DNA of 38,598 bases from a virus, in IMG/VR virus record IMGVR_UViG_3300037344_000012, positions 1 through 38,598 of that record, one strand, 5' to 3'. Positions 1 to 7,239 of the stretch are shown here, in pieces (within the stretch, counting starts at the first letter, position 1; each line of letters opens with the position of its first letter). A model generated the notes under the pieces. That model made no database searches and was not told the origin of the DNA. It saw only the letters and a program-made list of their open reading frames with translations. The position numbers and the translations under genes were made by a program.

Positions 1-64
1 CAGCATCACGAGCAGCATCCCAAGCAGCATCAGAAGCTGCTTTTAGTTCTTCTAGTTTAGTCAT
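1..64 (-). CDS. Alanine-rich tandem repeat protein, partial at window edge
   Basis: This is the start of a fourth copy of the alanine-rich family found at 64-757, and the window edge cuts it. It begins MTKLEELKAASDAAWDAARD, identical to the N-terminus of the next copy. Its ATG shares one base with the TAA of the upstream copy (TAATG), so translation is probably coupled. The Shine-Dalgarno AAGGAA lies inside the last codons of the upstream copy. Bases 1-127 match 201-327 exactly, so this copy is a recent duplication. Function unknown. Confidence 0.7.
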   Translation of the reverse strand, partial: MTKLEELKAASDAAWDAARDA

Positions 65-264
65 TAGGTTGTTTCCTTTGTTTTCTTCAGTTCAGCTTCA
101 TACGCAATCCAAGCATCATAAGCAGCAGCATCAGCAGCCTCCCAAGCAGCAGCCCAAGAAGCATCACGAGCAGCATCCCAAGCAGCAGCATCACAAGCAG
201 CAGCATCACGAGCAGCATCCCAAGCAGCATCAGAAGCTGCTTTTAGTTCTTCTAGTTTAGTCAT
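64..264 (-). CDS. Alanine-rich repeat protein (array copy)
   Basis: A 66-aa protein with N-terminus MTKLEELKAAS, an A/D/W/R-rich centre built from AAWDAARDA-like units, and C-terminus YEAELKKTKETT. The pattern predicts one long amphipathic helix or coiled coil. No enzymatic motif, signal peptide or membrane segment is visible. It overlaps both neighbouring copies by one base. The codons for its C-terminal KKTKETT contain the AAGGAA ribosome site of the next copy, so the duplicated unit carries its own translation signal. I do not recognise a family; repeat slippage could also explain the composition. Confidence 0.72.
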   Translation of the reverse strand: MTKLEELKAASDAAWDAARDAAACDAAAWDAARDASWAAAWEAADAAAYDAWIAYEAELKKTKETT

Positions 265-512
265 TAGGTTGTTTCCTTTGTTTTCTTCAGTTCAGCTTCA
301 TACGCAATCCAAGCATCATAAGCAGCATCAGCAGCCTCCCAATCAACATCAGCAGCATCATCAGCCGCAACACGAGCAGCAGCAAGAGCAGCAACACGAG
401 CAGCAGCCCAAGTGCGCCCGCCAGCATCAGCAGCACCCCAAACATCATAAGCATCACGAGCAGCATCAAGAGCATTATCAGAAGCTGCTTTTAGTTCTTC
501 TAGTTTAGTCAT
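264..512 (-). CDS. Alanine-rich repeat protein (array copy)
   Basis: An 82-aa paralog of the neighbouring copies with the same N-terminus (MTKLEELKAASD) and C-terminus (AYDAWIAYEAELKKTKETT). The alanine-rich centre is longer and more diverged, with a G/R/T insertion (about residues 26-35). Its ATG overlaps the upstream stop as ATGA, and the Shine-Dalgarno AAAGGAAAC lies in the upstream gene. Termini are conserved and the centre varies, as expected from repeat slippage inside a maintained frame. Function unknown. Confidence 0.72.
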   Translation of the reverse strand: MTKLEELKAASDNALDAARDAYDVWGAADAGGRTWAAARVAALAAARVAADDAADVDWEAADAAYDAWIAYEAELKKTKETT

Positions 513-757
513 TTTGTTTCCTTTGTTTTCTTCAGTTCAGCATCATAAGCCTCGTAAGCAGCAGCAAAAGCATCAGCAGCAGCAGCGGCACCGCCCCACT
601 CAGCATCATAAGCAGCATCACGAGCGGCCTTGAGTTCTTCTAGCTTAGTCATTGGTTCATCCCTGACTAGGGCTAGGATAGCGTCGGCTGTAGCCGAAAA
701 ACCATAGCCTTCATAAGCTATCAAAAGGCCCTTAATCTTATCTCGCATGTTAGTCAT
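509..757 (-). CDS. Two-part protein: small phage domain plus alanine-rich copy
   Basis: The 82-aa frame joins a non-repeat N-terminus (about residues 1-35, MRDKIKGLLIAYEGYGFSAT then ADAILALVRD) to a full array copy starting at residue 36 (MTKLEELKAARDAA). The N-terminal part resembles a short stand-alone protein common in phages, with a helix and an ADAILAL motif. The second ATG (position 652) has an AGGGATG sequence just upstream and may be an independent internal start. This is the founder-side end of the array. Function unknown. Confidence 0.65.
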   Translation of the reverse strand: MTNMRDKIKGLLIAYEGYGFSATADAILALVRDEPMTKLEELKAARDAAYDAEWGGAAAAADAFAAAYEAYDAELKKTKETK

Positions 758-893
758 TGGTTTGTTCCCCTTCTTCGATATTTATAAACTTAATCCAGAT
801 ATTGCCATCTGCGAAGTCTTCCACGACTTCCCAATCAGAGTCGCCCTCTTCGATTATAGTGTCGAGCCAGTTAAAAAAGTCTTCACGGTTCAT
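750..893 (-). CDS. Small acidic hypothetical protein
   Basis: A 47-aa acidic protein starting MNREDFFNWLDTIIEEGDSD and ending GEQTND. The ATG is preceded by AAAGGAACC at good spacing. The stop lies 8 bases inside the next gene, which is typical of the tight packing here. Acidic and aromatic residues alternate (W, F and I among E and D), giving a small alpha/beta look, but no family is certain. It may be a small host-takeover protein, but nothing in the sequence proves that. Confidence 0.6.
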   Translation of the reverse strand: MNREDFFNWLDTIIEEGDSDWEVVEDFADGNIWIKFINIEEGEQTND

Positions 894-930
894 AGCGGTT
901 CCTTTGGTTTAGTTAGGTGGTTTGGTGTTG

Positions 931-1164
931 TTATTGACCTAAGATGGTTTCATCTTCCATCATAACTTTTTTCATTTCAAGAATGTCTGCTTTCTCTTTC
1001 TCAGGTGTTTTACCCAAGACAGCAAGAACAATCCACATGAGTAGAGGCGAGACGAGGAGCCCCCCCGCAGTGTAACCCCAAGCATTACGCCCACGTTTTT
1101 CAGCCATTTTGTAAGTGATTACAGCGAAGGCAGCGATAAAGATAAGTACAAGAATAAGTTCCAT
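931..1164 (-). CDS. Two-helix membrane protein
   Basis: A 77-aa protein with start MELILVLIFIAAFAVITYKM, chosen because AAAGGACA precedes this ATG at standard spacing; a longer frame starts five codons earlier without such a site. Hydrophobic segments at about residues 1-18 and 35-55 flank a basic loop (EKRGRNAWGY), and the tail is charged (KTPEKEKADILEMKK). The topology suits an inner-membrane protein. Its ribosome-site block, GAAAGGACATACTATG, is repeated at the small gene 3109-3258. Function unknown. Confidence 0.65.
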   Translation of the reverse strand: MELILVLIFIAAFAVITYKMAEKRGRNAWGYTAGGLLVSPLLMWIVLAVLGKTPEKEKADILEMKKVMMEDETILGQ

Positions 1165-1192
1165 AGTATGTCCTTTCAAGACGTGTGTTTGT

Positions 1193-1579
1193 TTACTTAT
1201 AAAAGATGTGGGATCCGACTTTAGCTACTGGTGTGTAGCTGGAGACCCAGTAAGGGTTAACATAGTCAGCGTGGTACATAGTGGCACCAGAACTAGGCAA
1301 GTCGATGTCCCCATTAAGGTAGGCATCAACCAAGGCAGTGGTGTCCTCCCAAGCCAGCTTGTCAAGGTAAGACATGCGGGTCGGATCGTCATGGACACCG
1401 TCGTGTGTCCAAGAGAATTGCTTCTTATCCCAAACAACTTCACATACTGTGTCTGGGTAGCTTCGTGATTCTACACGGTTCATTGTTACTTCGATTACTG
1501 CCAGTTGACCCATGACGGGTTCTGTGCGAGCCTCAAAGAATACGTTTAGTGCTAGGCACATTGCGGTTGTCATAATCAT
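1193..1579 (-). CDS. SleB-like cell wall hydrolase
   Basis: A 128-aa protein resembling the Hydrolase_2/SleB family, which cleaves peptidoglycan glycan strands. Visible features are an N-terminal ALNVFFEARTEP block with the likely catalytic Glu at residue 16, then GQLAVIEVTMNRV, YPDTVCEVVW and KQFSWTHDG. The C-terminal part contains MYHADYVNPYW and ends GSHIFYK. The length is that of the minimal catalytic domain. The start is supported by AGGAG seven bases upstream. No clear signal peptide is present, so export would need a holin or the protein may be virion-associated. It lies far from the holin and M15 endolysin, so the genome encodes two wall hydrolases. Confidence 0.8.
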   Translation of the reverse strand: MIMTTAMCLALNVFFEARTEPVMGQLAVIEVTMNRVESRSYPDTVCEVVWDKKQFSWTHDGVHDDPTRMSYLDKLAWEDTTALVDAYLNGDIDLPSSGATMYHADYVNPYWVSSYTPVAKVGSHIFYK

Positions 1580-1594
1580 AGTTATTCTCCTAGT

Positions 1595-1783
1595 TTAGTA
1601 AATAACATTCATCTCTACAGCTGACTGGTAGTCTTGGGAAGCTGCAGCTATTAGCGCTGCCACAATTTCGGGGAATTCCAGAGGGTCCATATCATGTTTT
1701 TTAAGGGCGTGAAGAGCGCCTTCTAAGTACACTTCTGCTGTAGCAGTAGCTTGGTTCATTGCTTGAGTTGCTGTCATAGCCAT
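1595..1783 (-). CDS. Small hypothetical protein, Ala/Met-rich
   Basis: A 62-aa protein starting MAMTATQAMNQATATAEVYL, preceded by AGAGGAAAAT. The rest looks helical (GALHALKKHDMD, then EIVAALIAAASQDYQSAVEM). No recognisable domain. It lies three bases after the preceding gene and just before the SleB-like gene, so it belongs to the same run of small accessory genes. Function unknown. Confidence 0.6.
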   Translation of the reverse strand: MAMTATQAMNQATATAEVYLEGALHALKKHDMDPLEFPEIVAALIAAASQDYQSAVEMNVIY

Positions 1784-1785
1784 AG

Positions 1786-1986
1786 TTATTTTCCTCTAAG
1801 TAGTTTTACATTTTCAAGCTTACGTGCTTCTTCTCGGTAACGATAGCAGGAGTCATAAGCATCAGACTCGTGTGCCTTTATCTTAAGTCTTTGAATTTCT
1901 CTTGCGAGGTCTTCGTTAGTGTAGTCCCTATAAGCATCAAGTAATGCCAAGCGACCTTCTTGTAAGATTTGTTCAGCTAACGTCAT
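1786..1986 (-). CDS. Small charged helical hypothetical protein
   Basis: A 66-aa protein rich in charged residues (NEDLAREIQRLKIKAHESD, then YRYREEARKLENVKLL), predicted largely helical and possibly coiled coil. The ATG overlaps the stop of the upstream nuclease-like gene by four bases (ATGA). No known family is recognised. The coupling suggests it is made with the nuclease-like protein, but a functional link is only inference. Confidence 0.6.
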   Translation of the reverse strand: MTLAEQILQEGRLALLDAYRDYTNEDLAREIQRLKIKAHESDAYDSCYRYREEARKLENVKLLRGK

Positions 1987-2393
1987 TGGGATACTCCATG
2001 TCTCTTTTCAATGTAGGCTATGATTTGTTTAACTGTCTGACCTTTGAAGGGTTTTACAACAGCCGCTCCGTTGCGGTCTTTCATACGAATCTCTACGACT
2101 TCACAGTCTTTTAAAGAGATGTCGCCTTCCTCATCTTCCCACGCTGTGATAGCGTAGACTGGCTTTTGGCACCACATCACAAGACGGTCAAACAAGATGG
2201 ACTGTCCTTTTGTGATCTGTTTACCGTGGCGTTTAACTTCGATAAGGACAAGAGCCTTACCTTTTACATCGTAAGCCGCGTCAATGTCTGTGAACCCACC
2301 AACAGAAGAAGCACCTTGAAAGAAGATAGCCCTGTTGAAGTGAGTGCGGTTGCGGATTACTTGATCGTTAGTTGATTTAGTCACGTAGGTCAT
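1983..2393 (-). CDS. PD-(D/E)XK-like nuclease
   Basis: A 136-aa protein with the hallmark arrangement of small PD-(D/E)XK nucleases of the VRR-NUC/Holliday-resolvase type: GGFTDIDAAYD with a candidate metal-binding Asp at about residues 35-41, then a beta strand ALVLIEVKRHGKQI with the E-x-K pair, then a helix beginning KGQSILFDRLV. Proteins of this type cleave DNA with a bound metal ion. No DNA-binding domain is attached. The gene overlaps both neighbours by four bases. A role in DNA junction processing or host DNA degradation is possible; the fold call is based on motif pattern only. Confidence 0.6.
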   Translation of the reverse strand: MTYVTKSTNDQVIRNRTHFNRAIFFQGASSVGGFTDIDAAYDVKGKALVLIEVKRHGKQITKGQSILFDRLVMWCQKPVYAITAWEDEEGDISLKDCEVVEIRMKDRNGAAVVKPFKGQTVKQIIAYIEKRHGVSQ

Positions 2394-2671
2394 TTAGACT
2401 CTCCTTGTTTTTTGTTTTCGGGGATAAACCAAGCAATAGCTGCGATATAATCGATTAAGAAAATACCAACAATTATTAAGGTTCCTAGCGTGTGATCACT
2501 AGCAAGCATTCCGAAAGAAACGGGGATTGCGATAAGTGGCAGGGGTTGGGCGAAGATTGTTGTTCTCAGCAGTTGAAACAAAAGACCTGCAAGGAACATT
2601 CTCAGTGTAAACCCTATAAGAACAGTCAGGGGTGGTACGAGAAAGAAGTCTAGGATTGGGGTAGAGGACAT
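2390..2671 (-). CDS. Small multi-pass membrane protein
   Basis: A 93-aa protein beginning MSSTPILDFFLVPPL. This start was chosen because GGAAGGAAC sits directly upstream; an in-frame start 16 codons earlier lacks one. Three hydrophobic stretches are visible: FFLVPPLTVLIGFTLRMFLA, then PLPLIAIPVSFGMLA, then TLIIVGIFLIDYIAAIAWF. The short C-terminal tail is charged (PENKKQGESK). The topology could fit a holin or membrane-modifying protein, but a better holin candidate lies at 20559-20957. Function unknown. Confidence 0.6.
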   Translation of the reverse strand: MSSTPILDFFLVPPLTVLIGFTLRMFLAGLLFQLLRTTIFAQPLPLIAIPVSFGMLASDHTLGTLIIVGIFLIDYIAAIAWFIPENKKQGESK

Positions 2672-2696
2672 TTGATGTTCCTTCCAAAGTTGGGTG

Positions 2697-2765
2697 TTAG
2701 TTTTTGCTCCAGAGTACAAGTACTACGACAAGCATGATGATCGGGTAGAAAAGTAAAGCTTCCAT
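2697..2765 (-). CDS. 22-aa single-helix membrane micropeptide
   Basis: A 22-codon frame beginning MEALLFYPIIMLVVVLVLW and ending in a short basic tail. The ATG has a strong AAAGGAGAAT ribosome site at ideal spacing, stronger than at many larger genes here. Almost the whole peptide is one membrane helix. It fills the gap between two membrane-protein and ART-like genes. Real small phage membrane peptides look like this, but the frame is short enough that chance cannot be excluded. Confidence 0.5.
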   Translation of the reverse strand: MEALLFYPIIMLVVVLVLWSKN

Positions 2766-2803
2766 TAGATTCTCCTTTTATGATGTAGCAAAGCCCGTAC
2801 AAT

Positions 2804-3097
2804 TCATACGGGGTGGACAGTAGATACTTCAACAAAGCAGGATGCTGTGTTTTCAAAGTAAGCGCGGGGGAGTACCCACTCGGCAAAAGTGCCGTGGATA
2901 GCGTCGCCTTCACATACACCACGGTATGCGTTGAAGTGAGCTGGAAGTTCATCCATCTCGATTTCTACTACAGCACCCTTGGAGTACTTGGCAGCGTTGT
3001 CGTAAGAGTCAGTCCAGTGGGTTAAGTCGCGGGTCTGCTTGTCAAGGGCCAATTCGTTTGCTTCACGGATCGTAGTGCCACGGTAGAATTTGATCAT
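2804..3097 (-). CDS. Possible ADP-ribosyltransferase-like small protein
   Basis: A 97-aa protein starting MIKFYRGTTIREANELAL, chosen because AAAGGAAT precedes this ATG. The order of motifs resembles small ART-fold enzymes, which transfer ADP-ribose from NAD to a target: an early YRGT (candidate motif-1 Arg), a central LTHWTDSYDNAAKYSKGAVV with Thr/Ser next to a strand, and a late GTFAEWVLP with a candidate catalytic Glu. The length is short for the family. Phages such as T4 use ARTs to modify host RNA polymerase, so the role would fit, but the assignment is inference from motif order. Confidence 0.45.
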   Translation of the reverse strand: MIKFYRGTTIREANELALDKQTRDLTHWTDSYDNAAKYSKGAVVEIEMDELPAHFNAYRGVCEGDAIHGTFAEWVLPRAYFENTASCFVEVSTVHPV

Positions 3098-3108
3098 TGT
3101 GTATTCCT

Positions 3109-3258
3109 TTATATTTCTATACATTTAACGATTACTTTGTTGCCAGTTTCATGACGCAATTCAGAGGCAGTACAGTCAGCATCCGCTGGGCAGGTATCAT
3201 CAGATGCCACGTAGGGGCCGTCTTCAGGGTCGATCACGATGATTACATAGAGTTTCAT
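3109..3258 (-). CDS. Small hypothetical protein
   Basis: A 49-aa protein starting MKLYVIIVIDPEDGPYVASD, with conserved-looking cysteines (CPADADC and a late C). The start was chosen because GAAAGGACATACT precedes it, the same block found before the membrane protein at 931-1164. It is the first gene after the tape-measure terminator, so it probably opens a new transcription unit. An N-terminal strand plus a Cys pair could bind a metal, but this is not shown. Confidence 0.55.
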   Translation of the reverse strand: MKLYVIIVIDPEDGPYVASDDTCPADADCTASELRHETGNKVIVKCIEI

Positions 3259-3301
3259 AGTATGTCCTTTCAGAGACAGTTGGGTTATTTGATGTTTCTT
3301 C

Positions 3302-3330
3302 ATTATAGAGGGGTAGATTTCCCCACTTTT
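3302..3330 (-). promoter_or_regulatory. Candidate promoter for the accessory gene unit
   Basis: A perfect TATAAT (3302-3307 on the minus strand) lies downstream of the tape-measure terminator and about 45 bases before the first small gene. The 17-base spacer contains a short GGGG/CCCC inverted repeat, which could be an operator or part of a second hairpin. The -35 position reads AAAAGT, a poor match to TTGACA. This may be a bacterial-type promoter needing an activator, or a chance match. Confidence 0.35.
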
Positions 3331-3368
3331 TTGGCCCTTTTTACACTTAAAATACTTCTGGTTTTGAT

Positions 3369-3396
3369 AAAAAAGGCCACCCCCGAAGGGATGACC
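3369..3396 (-). terminator. Rho-independent terminator after tape measure
   Basis: On the minus strand GGTCATCCC pairs over nine positions with GGGGTGGCC around a TTCG loop and is followed by six T. It lies 28 bases after the tape-measure stop codon, ending the structural unit. The C(TTCG)G loop is the exceptionally stable tetraloop type. It belongs to a family of similar hairpins in this window. Confidence 0.85.
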
Positions 3397-3423
3397 ATAG
3401 TTTATATTTTAGTTTATTAGAGG

Positions 3424-6400
3424 CTAGCGACGACCCCGTTCCTTGTTAGTGGCATTAACACCGCCAGTAATCTGTGGCATCATCTTGACAATCTCTTTAC
3501 GAGTTTGACGAGATACATCCCCAGAAACATTGATGTTGTACACTTGCTGTTGCTGTTGTGAGTTGTTGTTGCCCATACGAGATACATCGTTCTTTGACAA
3601 AACAACTTCACCTGGCATAAGCATAGCAGGGACAGAGTCCTTACCAGCCTGTGATGTCGAAGTGCTTGGCACGATACCACCTTGGGAGAACCCAAAGATA
3701 GAACCAATGCCACCGAGGAGTGATGAGAAGAAGCCACCCTCGCCACCGATACCTGAAAGCATACCGCTAATTGACTCAAACATACCTGAGAAGATACCGC
3801 CCAGAGAGTCTAACAACCCGCCGCCACTAGCACCACTAGCGCCGTCAACTCCGGATTTAATGCCTTTCTGAACAGTGGCACCAACCTTGTCACCAAAGCC
3901 TAACATACCTTGGAAGATCCCTGCGAGGGACTCTCCAAGACCACCTTCTCCACCAAACAAAGCGTCTGTGAAGCTCTGTGTGAAGCTATTGATAATGTTG
4001 GAAGTGAAGCTATCAGCTAGTGCTGTAAAGAACTCCTTGGTGTCACCTGACATGAGGAGTTGGGATAGAGCACCTTGGAAGTCAGCTTGGAAGCTATCAC
4101 TGTATTGTTCAGCAAGAGCTTTAGCATCGGCGGCTGCGCTTGATGTAGTAACAAGATTAGAAACTTCTTCTTCAGAGCCTTCTGTCAGTATTGTGTTTTG
4201 CTCTGCGGTTAAATTTAGAAGCTCCTGAATGAGACCGTTGAGTTCAGCGACTGCTGCGTCATCTCCGCGACGTATCGCTTCGTTGCGCTGACGAACAAGA
4301 CGACCACCTGTTTGAGAAACATAACCCCCAGCACTAAACTGAGGTAGCATTCCTTTGTTGAGCAGGTCTAGCTTGTCCTTACCAAGGGCTTGAACAGCAG
4401 ACGCCTTAATGACGTACTCACCGTTAGACAACATCGCAGGGATGCTGTCAGAGGTGCCTGTACCAGCGCCACGAACAGAACCCCCAGTTGCGTATCCACT
4501 GGGTGTCAGTGCAGACTCTGGGGCGCGCGTTACTAACTGTGCAAGGGCAGGGTTGTCTGCCAGTAGCGATAAAGCTTCGTCTATAACTTCCGCAGCTTTC
4601 TCCGCGTTAGTCGAGAACCCAAACAGACCAGTCCCCATTTGAATCAGGGATGTTTCGGAACCTAAAACATTTTCTTTAAGCTTGTTTAGGGCCTCTGGGC
4701 CAAGGGTTGCAAGAGTTTCGGCGTCAGCGATGCCGTTCGCTATCTGAGCCGAAGCCGACTCACCAGAACTACCAGCAACATCTCTGGCGATGCCCACTTG
4801 CTGTTCTTCTGAGGTTTCACCAGAGAAGACTCTCTTGACACGATTGACAACCTTGTTAGTAGCGCTAGTTAGAAGATCAGACAAGATGTCTGCCGCGATT
4901 GCGACTGCCGCGACTATACCTACTTGTATTGCTAAACCAATCATCGCGCCTAGCGCAGAGCTGGCGGCAACTAAGGCTGGTGCCGTTCTTGCAGCAACTA
5001 GTGCTGATCTTAACGCAGCTGCTAAAGCGGCAGCGCCAGTTGCTGAGAACATGTATGCCACCATCTTGAGACCTAGCCCAAGTAAGAGTTTAGTTAGCTT
5101 TGGTGCCATAACAAAGGCTCCAAGGGCAATGAGTAGTGCCTGCCCAAGTTTTGTTCCGAAATCACTCTCGAAACCCTCCCCAAACAAGCCAATTAAAAAC
5201 TCGTCTGCAAGGTTCTCTGTTAGGGTGAGAATCCCTGCGAGGATGTCAGCAACAACATCGCCGTCTTCGGCAAAGGCATCTGCTATAAGTTTACCAAAAC
5301 CTCTGGCAACGTCACCTGCGGCTGTCTGGAACTCGGCATTATCCTTAAGACTTCCAATAGCAAAAAGAAAGGCTCCTATGAGGCCCCCTCTGATTGCAAA
5401 CCCTCGTAAAGGTTTGTTAAGCGCTGCAGCTAAAGCAGTTGTGATTACAGCCGCAAGTTGGTCGGAGTTGCTATTGAAGTAGCCTTTGATTTCCGCTTTA
5501 CTTTCATTCAAAGATTTAACCAAAGAACCAATAGCGATCACAAGGGGGGTTCCCTTGATCAGACCAACTGTTTTATTCCAAGCACTCTTAACAAGTTCTA
5601 CGGCCTTGTCAAAGCTTCTTTCGAGTTCAAGAGACAAGGGTAAGTCTTTTCCTGTCTTCAAGTAAACATAGTCAGCAAACGCATCCCAGCCACGGGACAT
5701 AGTATCCATAGTGGCTTTCCAAGCAGTAGATAGCCCGCGAGTAATGTTTGTCTTAAGCCCACCTGTTTCTTCGATACCTGTGATCATCTGTTGCCAGCGA
5801 TCAGCAACCTCAAAGTGAAGACCTTCAAACACGCCGATAAGGGCGGTAGCCCAGCTGCGGATATACCCTGTTGCAGTGTCTAAGTGAACACCCCACGCGT
5901 CGGTGTTGCCAATAGCAGCCTTACCACCTTCTTCGTGGTTACGGTCAAATATGCCTGTCCAGAGAGACTTACCAACAATCCGTTCCCAAATCTCGTAGAA
6001 GATACCAACCACGTTATCGCGGAACTGGCGGAGGCGGGCAAGAGCAGTACTAAGCCCTGTAAACACACGGGTAGATAAGTCTACCTGTGTTATAGCCTCG
6101 TCCATTCCGATGTAGCCCGCTTCTCGCCGCCACATGTTTTTAACAACGTCTTTGATTTCTCCGACTTTAGTTACAACAGTGTTGTACGCCTCAGTAAGGG
6201 CCGCTGAAACGTTGTCTACTAAAGCTTTTGTGTCCAAGTCTTCGGTAAACAACTTACCAAGGAACTCCCCAACATCTTGGGCAAAGAACTTTATTTCAAA
6301 CTTTAGGAGTGTGAAGTTTGCCCTTGCAAGCAAAGCCCAACGACCAATGTTTTCACCAAGGTATTTAACCGCCGTAGTGGCCAGCAGAATACCGTCTTTG

Positions 6401-7170
6401 ATGTCCGCAGACACCCCGATGGCCTTGTCCATCTCAGCGATGGCTCGTGTGAACTGATCTTTAAATACAGTACCAAGACCAGCAACGGTTGAGTTCATAG
6501 TCAAGAACTCTGTTTCCATCTTAGTTGCGCCATCAGTGATAGCGTCGAATACTGCTTCTGCTGTTAACAAACCGTCTTGTGCTGCCTTGCGAAGTTCCCC
6601 AAAAGGAATCCCCATACCTTCAGCAATTGCTTGTGCTAAACGAGGCATACCTTCGAGTACGGAATTCAATTCCTCGCCACGAAGTTGACCAGAGGACAAG
6701 CCCTGTCCAAGCTGAACAATAGCCGCCTTGGCTGTTTCAGCAGAAGAACCTGAAAGGATTGCCGCTTGTTGAACTGCTTCTGTAACAACAAGGAGTTGTG
6801 AGGCAGACTTGCCAGAGTCTTTTAGTGCTAAACCGAATCGGCTGAAGGTCTCGGCAGCAGCATCTACGCCACCACGGGAACGTTCCGCAATGTCAAAAAG
6901 CTCCTTCATAACCACTTTAGTTTTACCGAGGTCTTGTGTGACCAGGTTAACGCGGTTGCTGAGGTTTGTCATTTTGTCAGAGGCTCTTGTGATACCCTTT
7001 GTCAGGGCTCCGCCTGTGAATATCGCAGTAATACCAACAGCCATCTTCTGGAAGCCACGGGTTAGCTTTTGTGTTCTTACGTCTAAGTTGTTTAGGGAGC
7101 GTTCCAGCTTCCCTAGTTCGTTTGTGGCCTGTCGAGCATTTGCTCTGACCTTAATTTCTACTCCACTCAT
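3424..7170 (-). CDS. Tail tape measure protein
   Basis: A 1248-aa protein and the largest single-frame tail gene; its length sets tail length. The N-terminus is a basic, helical tape-measure domain (about residues 1-250) with SRFGLALKDSGKSASQLL and GQGLSSGQLRGEELNSVLEG, typical of the family. Hydrophobic stretches follow at roughly 590-615 and 690-785, expected for a protein that enters the membrane at DNA ejection. The C-terminal part has two copies of a glycine-rich motif (SDSIPAMLSNGEYVI and DSVPAMLMPGEVVLS). The start is fixed by AAGGAGAT upstream. A terminator lies just before it, so its level is likely lowered relative to the tail tube. Confidence 0.95.
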   Translation of the reverse strand: MSGVEIKVRANARQATNELGKLERSLNNLDVRTQKLTRGFQKMAVGITAIFTGGALTKGITRASDKMTNLSNRVNLVTQDLGKTKVVMKELFDIAERSRGGVDAAAETFSRFGLALKDSGKSASQLLVVTEAVQQAAILSGSSAETAKAAIVQLGQGLSSGQLRGEELNSVLEGMPRLAQAIAEGMGIPFGELRKAAQDGLLTAEAVFDAITDGATKMETEFLTMNSTVAGLGTVFKDQFTRAIAEMDKAIGVSADIKDGILLATTAVKYLGENIGRWALLARANFTLLKFEIKFFAQDVGEFLGKLFTEDLDTKALVDNVSAALTEAYNTVVTKVGEIKDVVKNMWRREAGYIGMDEAITQVDLSTRVFTGLSTALARLRQFRDNVVGIFYEIWERIVGKSLWTGIFDRNHEEGGKAAIGNTDAWGVHLDTATGYIRSWATALIGVFEGLHFEVADRWQQMITGIEETGGLKTNITRGLSTAWKATMDTMSRGWDAFADYVYLKTGKDLPLSLELERSFDKAVELVKSAWNKTVGLIKGTPLVIAIGSLVKSLNESKAEIKGYFNSNSDQLAAVITTALAAALNKPLRGFAIRGGLIGAFLFAIGSLKDNAEFQTAAGDVARGFGKLIADAFAEDGDVVADILAGILTLTENLADEFLIGLFGEGFESDFGTKLGQALLIALGAFVMAPKLTKLLLGLGLKMVAYMFSATGAAALAAALRSALVAARTAPALVAASSALGAMIGLAIQVGIVAAVAIAADILSDLLTSATNKVVNRVKRVFSGETSEEQQVGIARDVAGSSGESASAQIANGIADAETLATLGPEALNKLKENVLGSETSLIQMGTGLFGFSTNAEKAAEVIDEALSLLADNPALAQLVTRAPESALTPSGYATGGSVRGAGTGTSDSIPAMLSNGEYVIKASAVQALGKDKLDLLNKGMLPQFSAGGYVSQTGGRLVRQRNEAIRRGDDAAVAELNGLIQELLNLTAEQNTILTEGSEEEVSNLVTTSSAAADAKALAEQYSDSFQADFQGALSQLLMSGDTKEFFTALADSFTSNIINSFTQSFTDALFGGEGGLGESLAGIFQGMLGFGDKVGATVQKGIKSGVDGASGASGGGLLDSLGGIFSGMFESISGMLSGIGGEGGFFSSLLGGIGSIFGFSQGGIVPSTSTSQAGKDSVPAMLMPGEVVLSKNDVSRMGNNNSQQQQQVYNINVSGDVSRQTRKEIVKMMPQITGGVNATNKERGRR

Positions 7171-7187
7171 AGCGGTATCTCCTTAAA

Positions 7188-7239
7188 TAAAAAAAAAAGC
7201 CCCCGATAGTATCCCGTATATTGGGAAGCCATCAGGGGC
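7188..7239 (-). terminator. Terminator/attenuator just upstream of tape measure
   Basis: On the minus strand GCCCCTGAT pairs with ATCGGGGGC over nine positions, with an inner TCCC/GGGA helix, followed by a run of about ten T. The tape-measure ribosome site AAGGAGAT starts almost immediately after the T run. It ends the connector-tail tube-chaperone unit, and read-through or a downstream promoter must supply the tape measure. Confidence 0.85.

Noticed and set aside
69-508. His/Gln-rich plus-strand frames opposite the alanine-rich array
   Set aside because: They are antisense reading of GCA/GCT-rich repeats. The minus-strand frames have ribosome sites and coupled starts; these do not.
4790-5482. 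A 230-codon plus-strand frame opposite the tape measure
   Set aside because: It is antisense to a well-supported tape measure gene, lacks a ribosome site, and its Ala/Ser/Pro-rich composition mirrors the codon pattern of the real frame.
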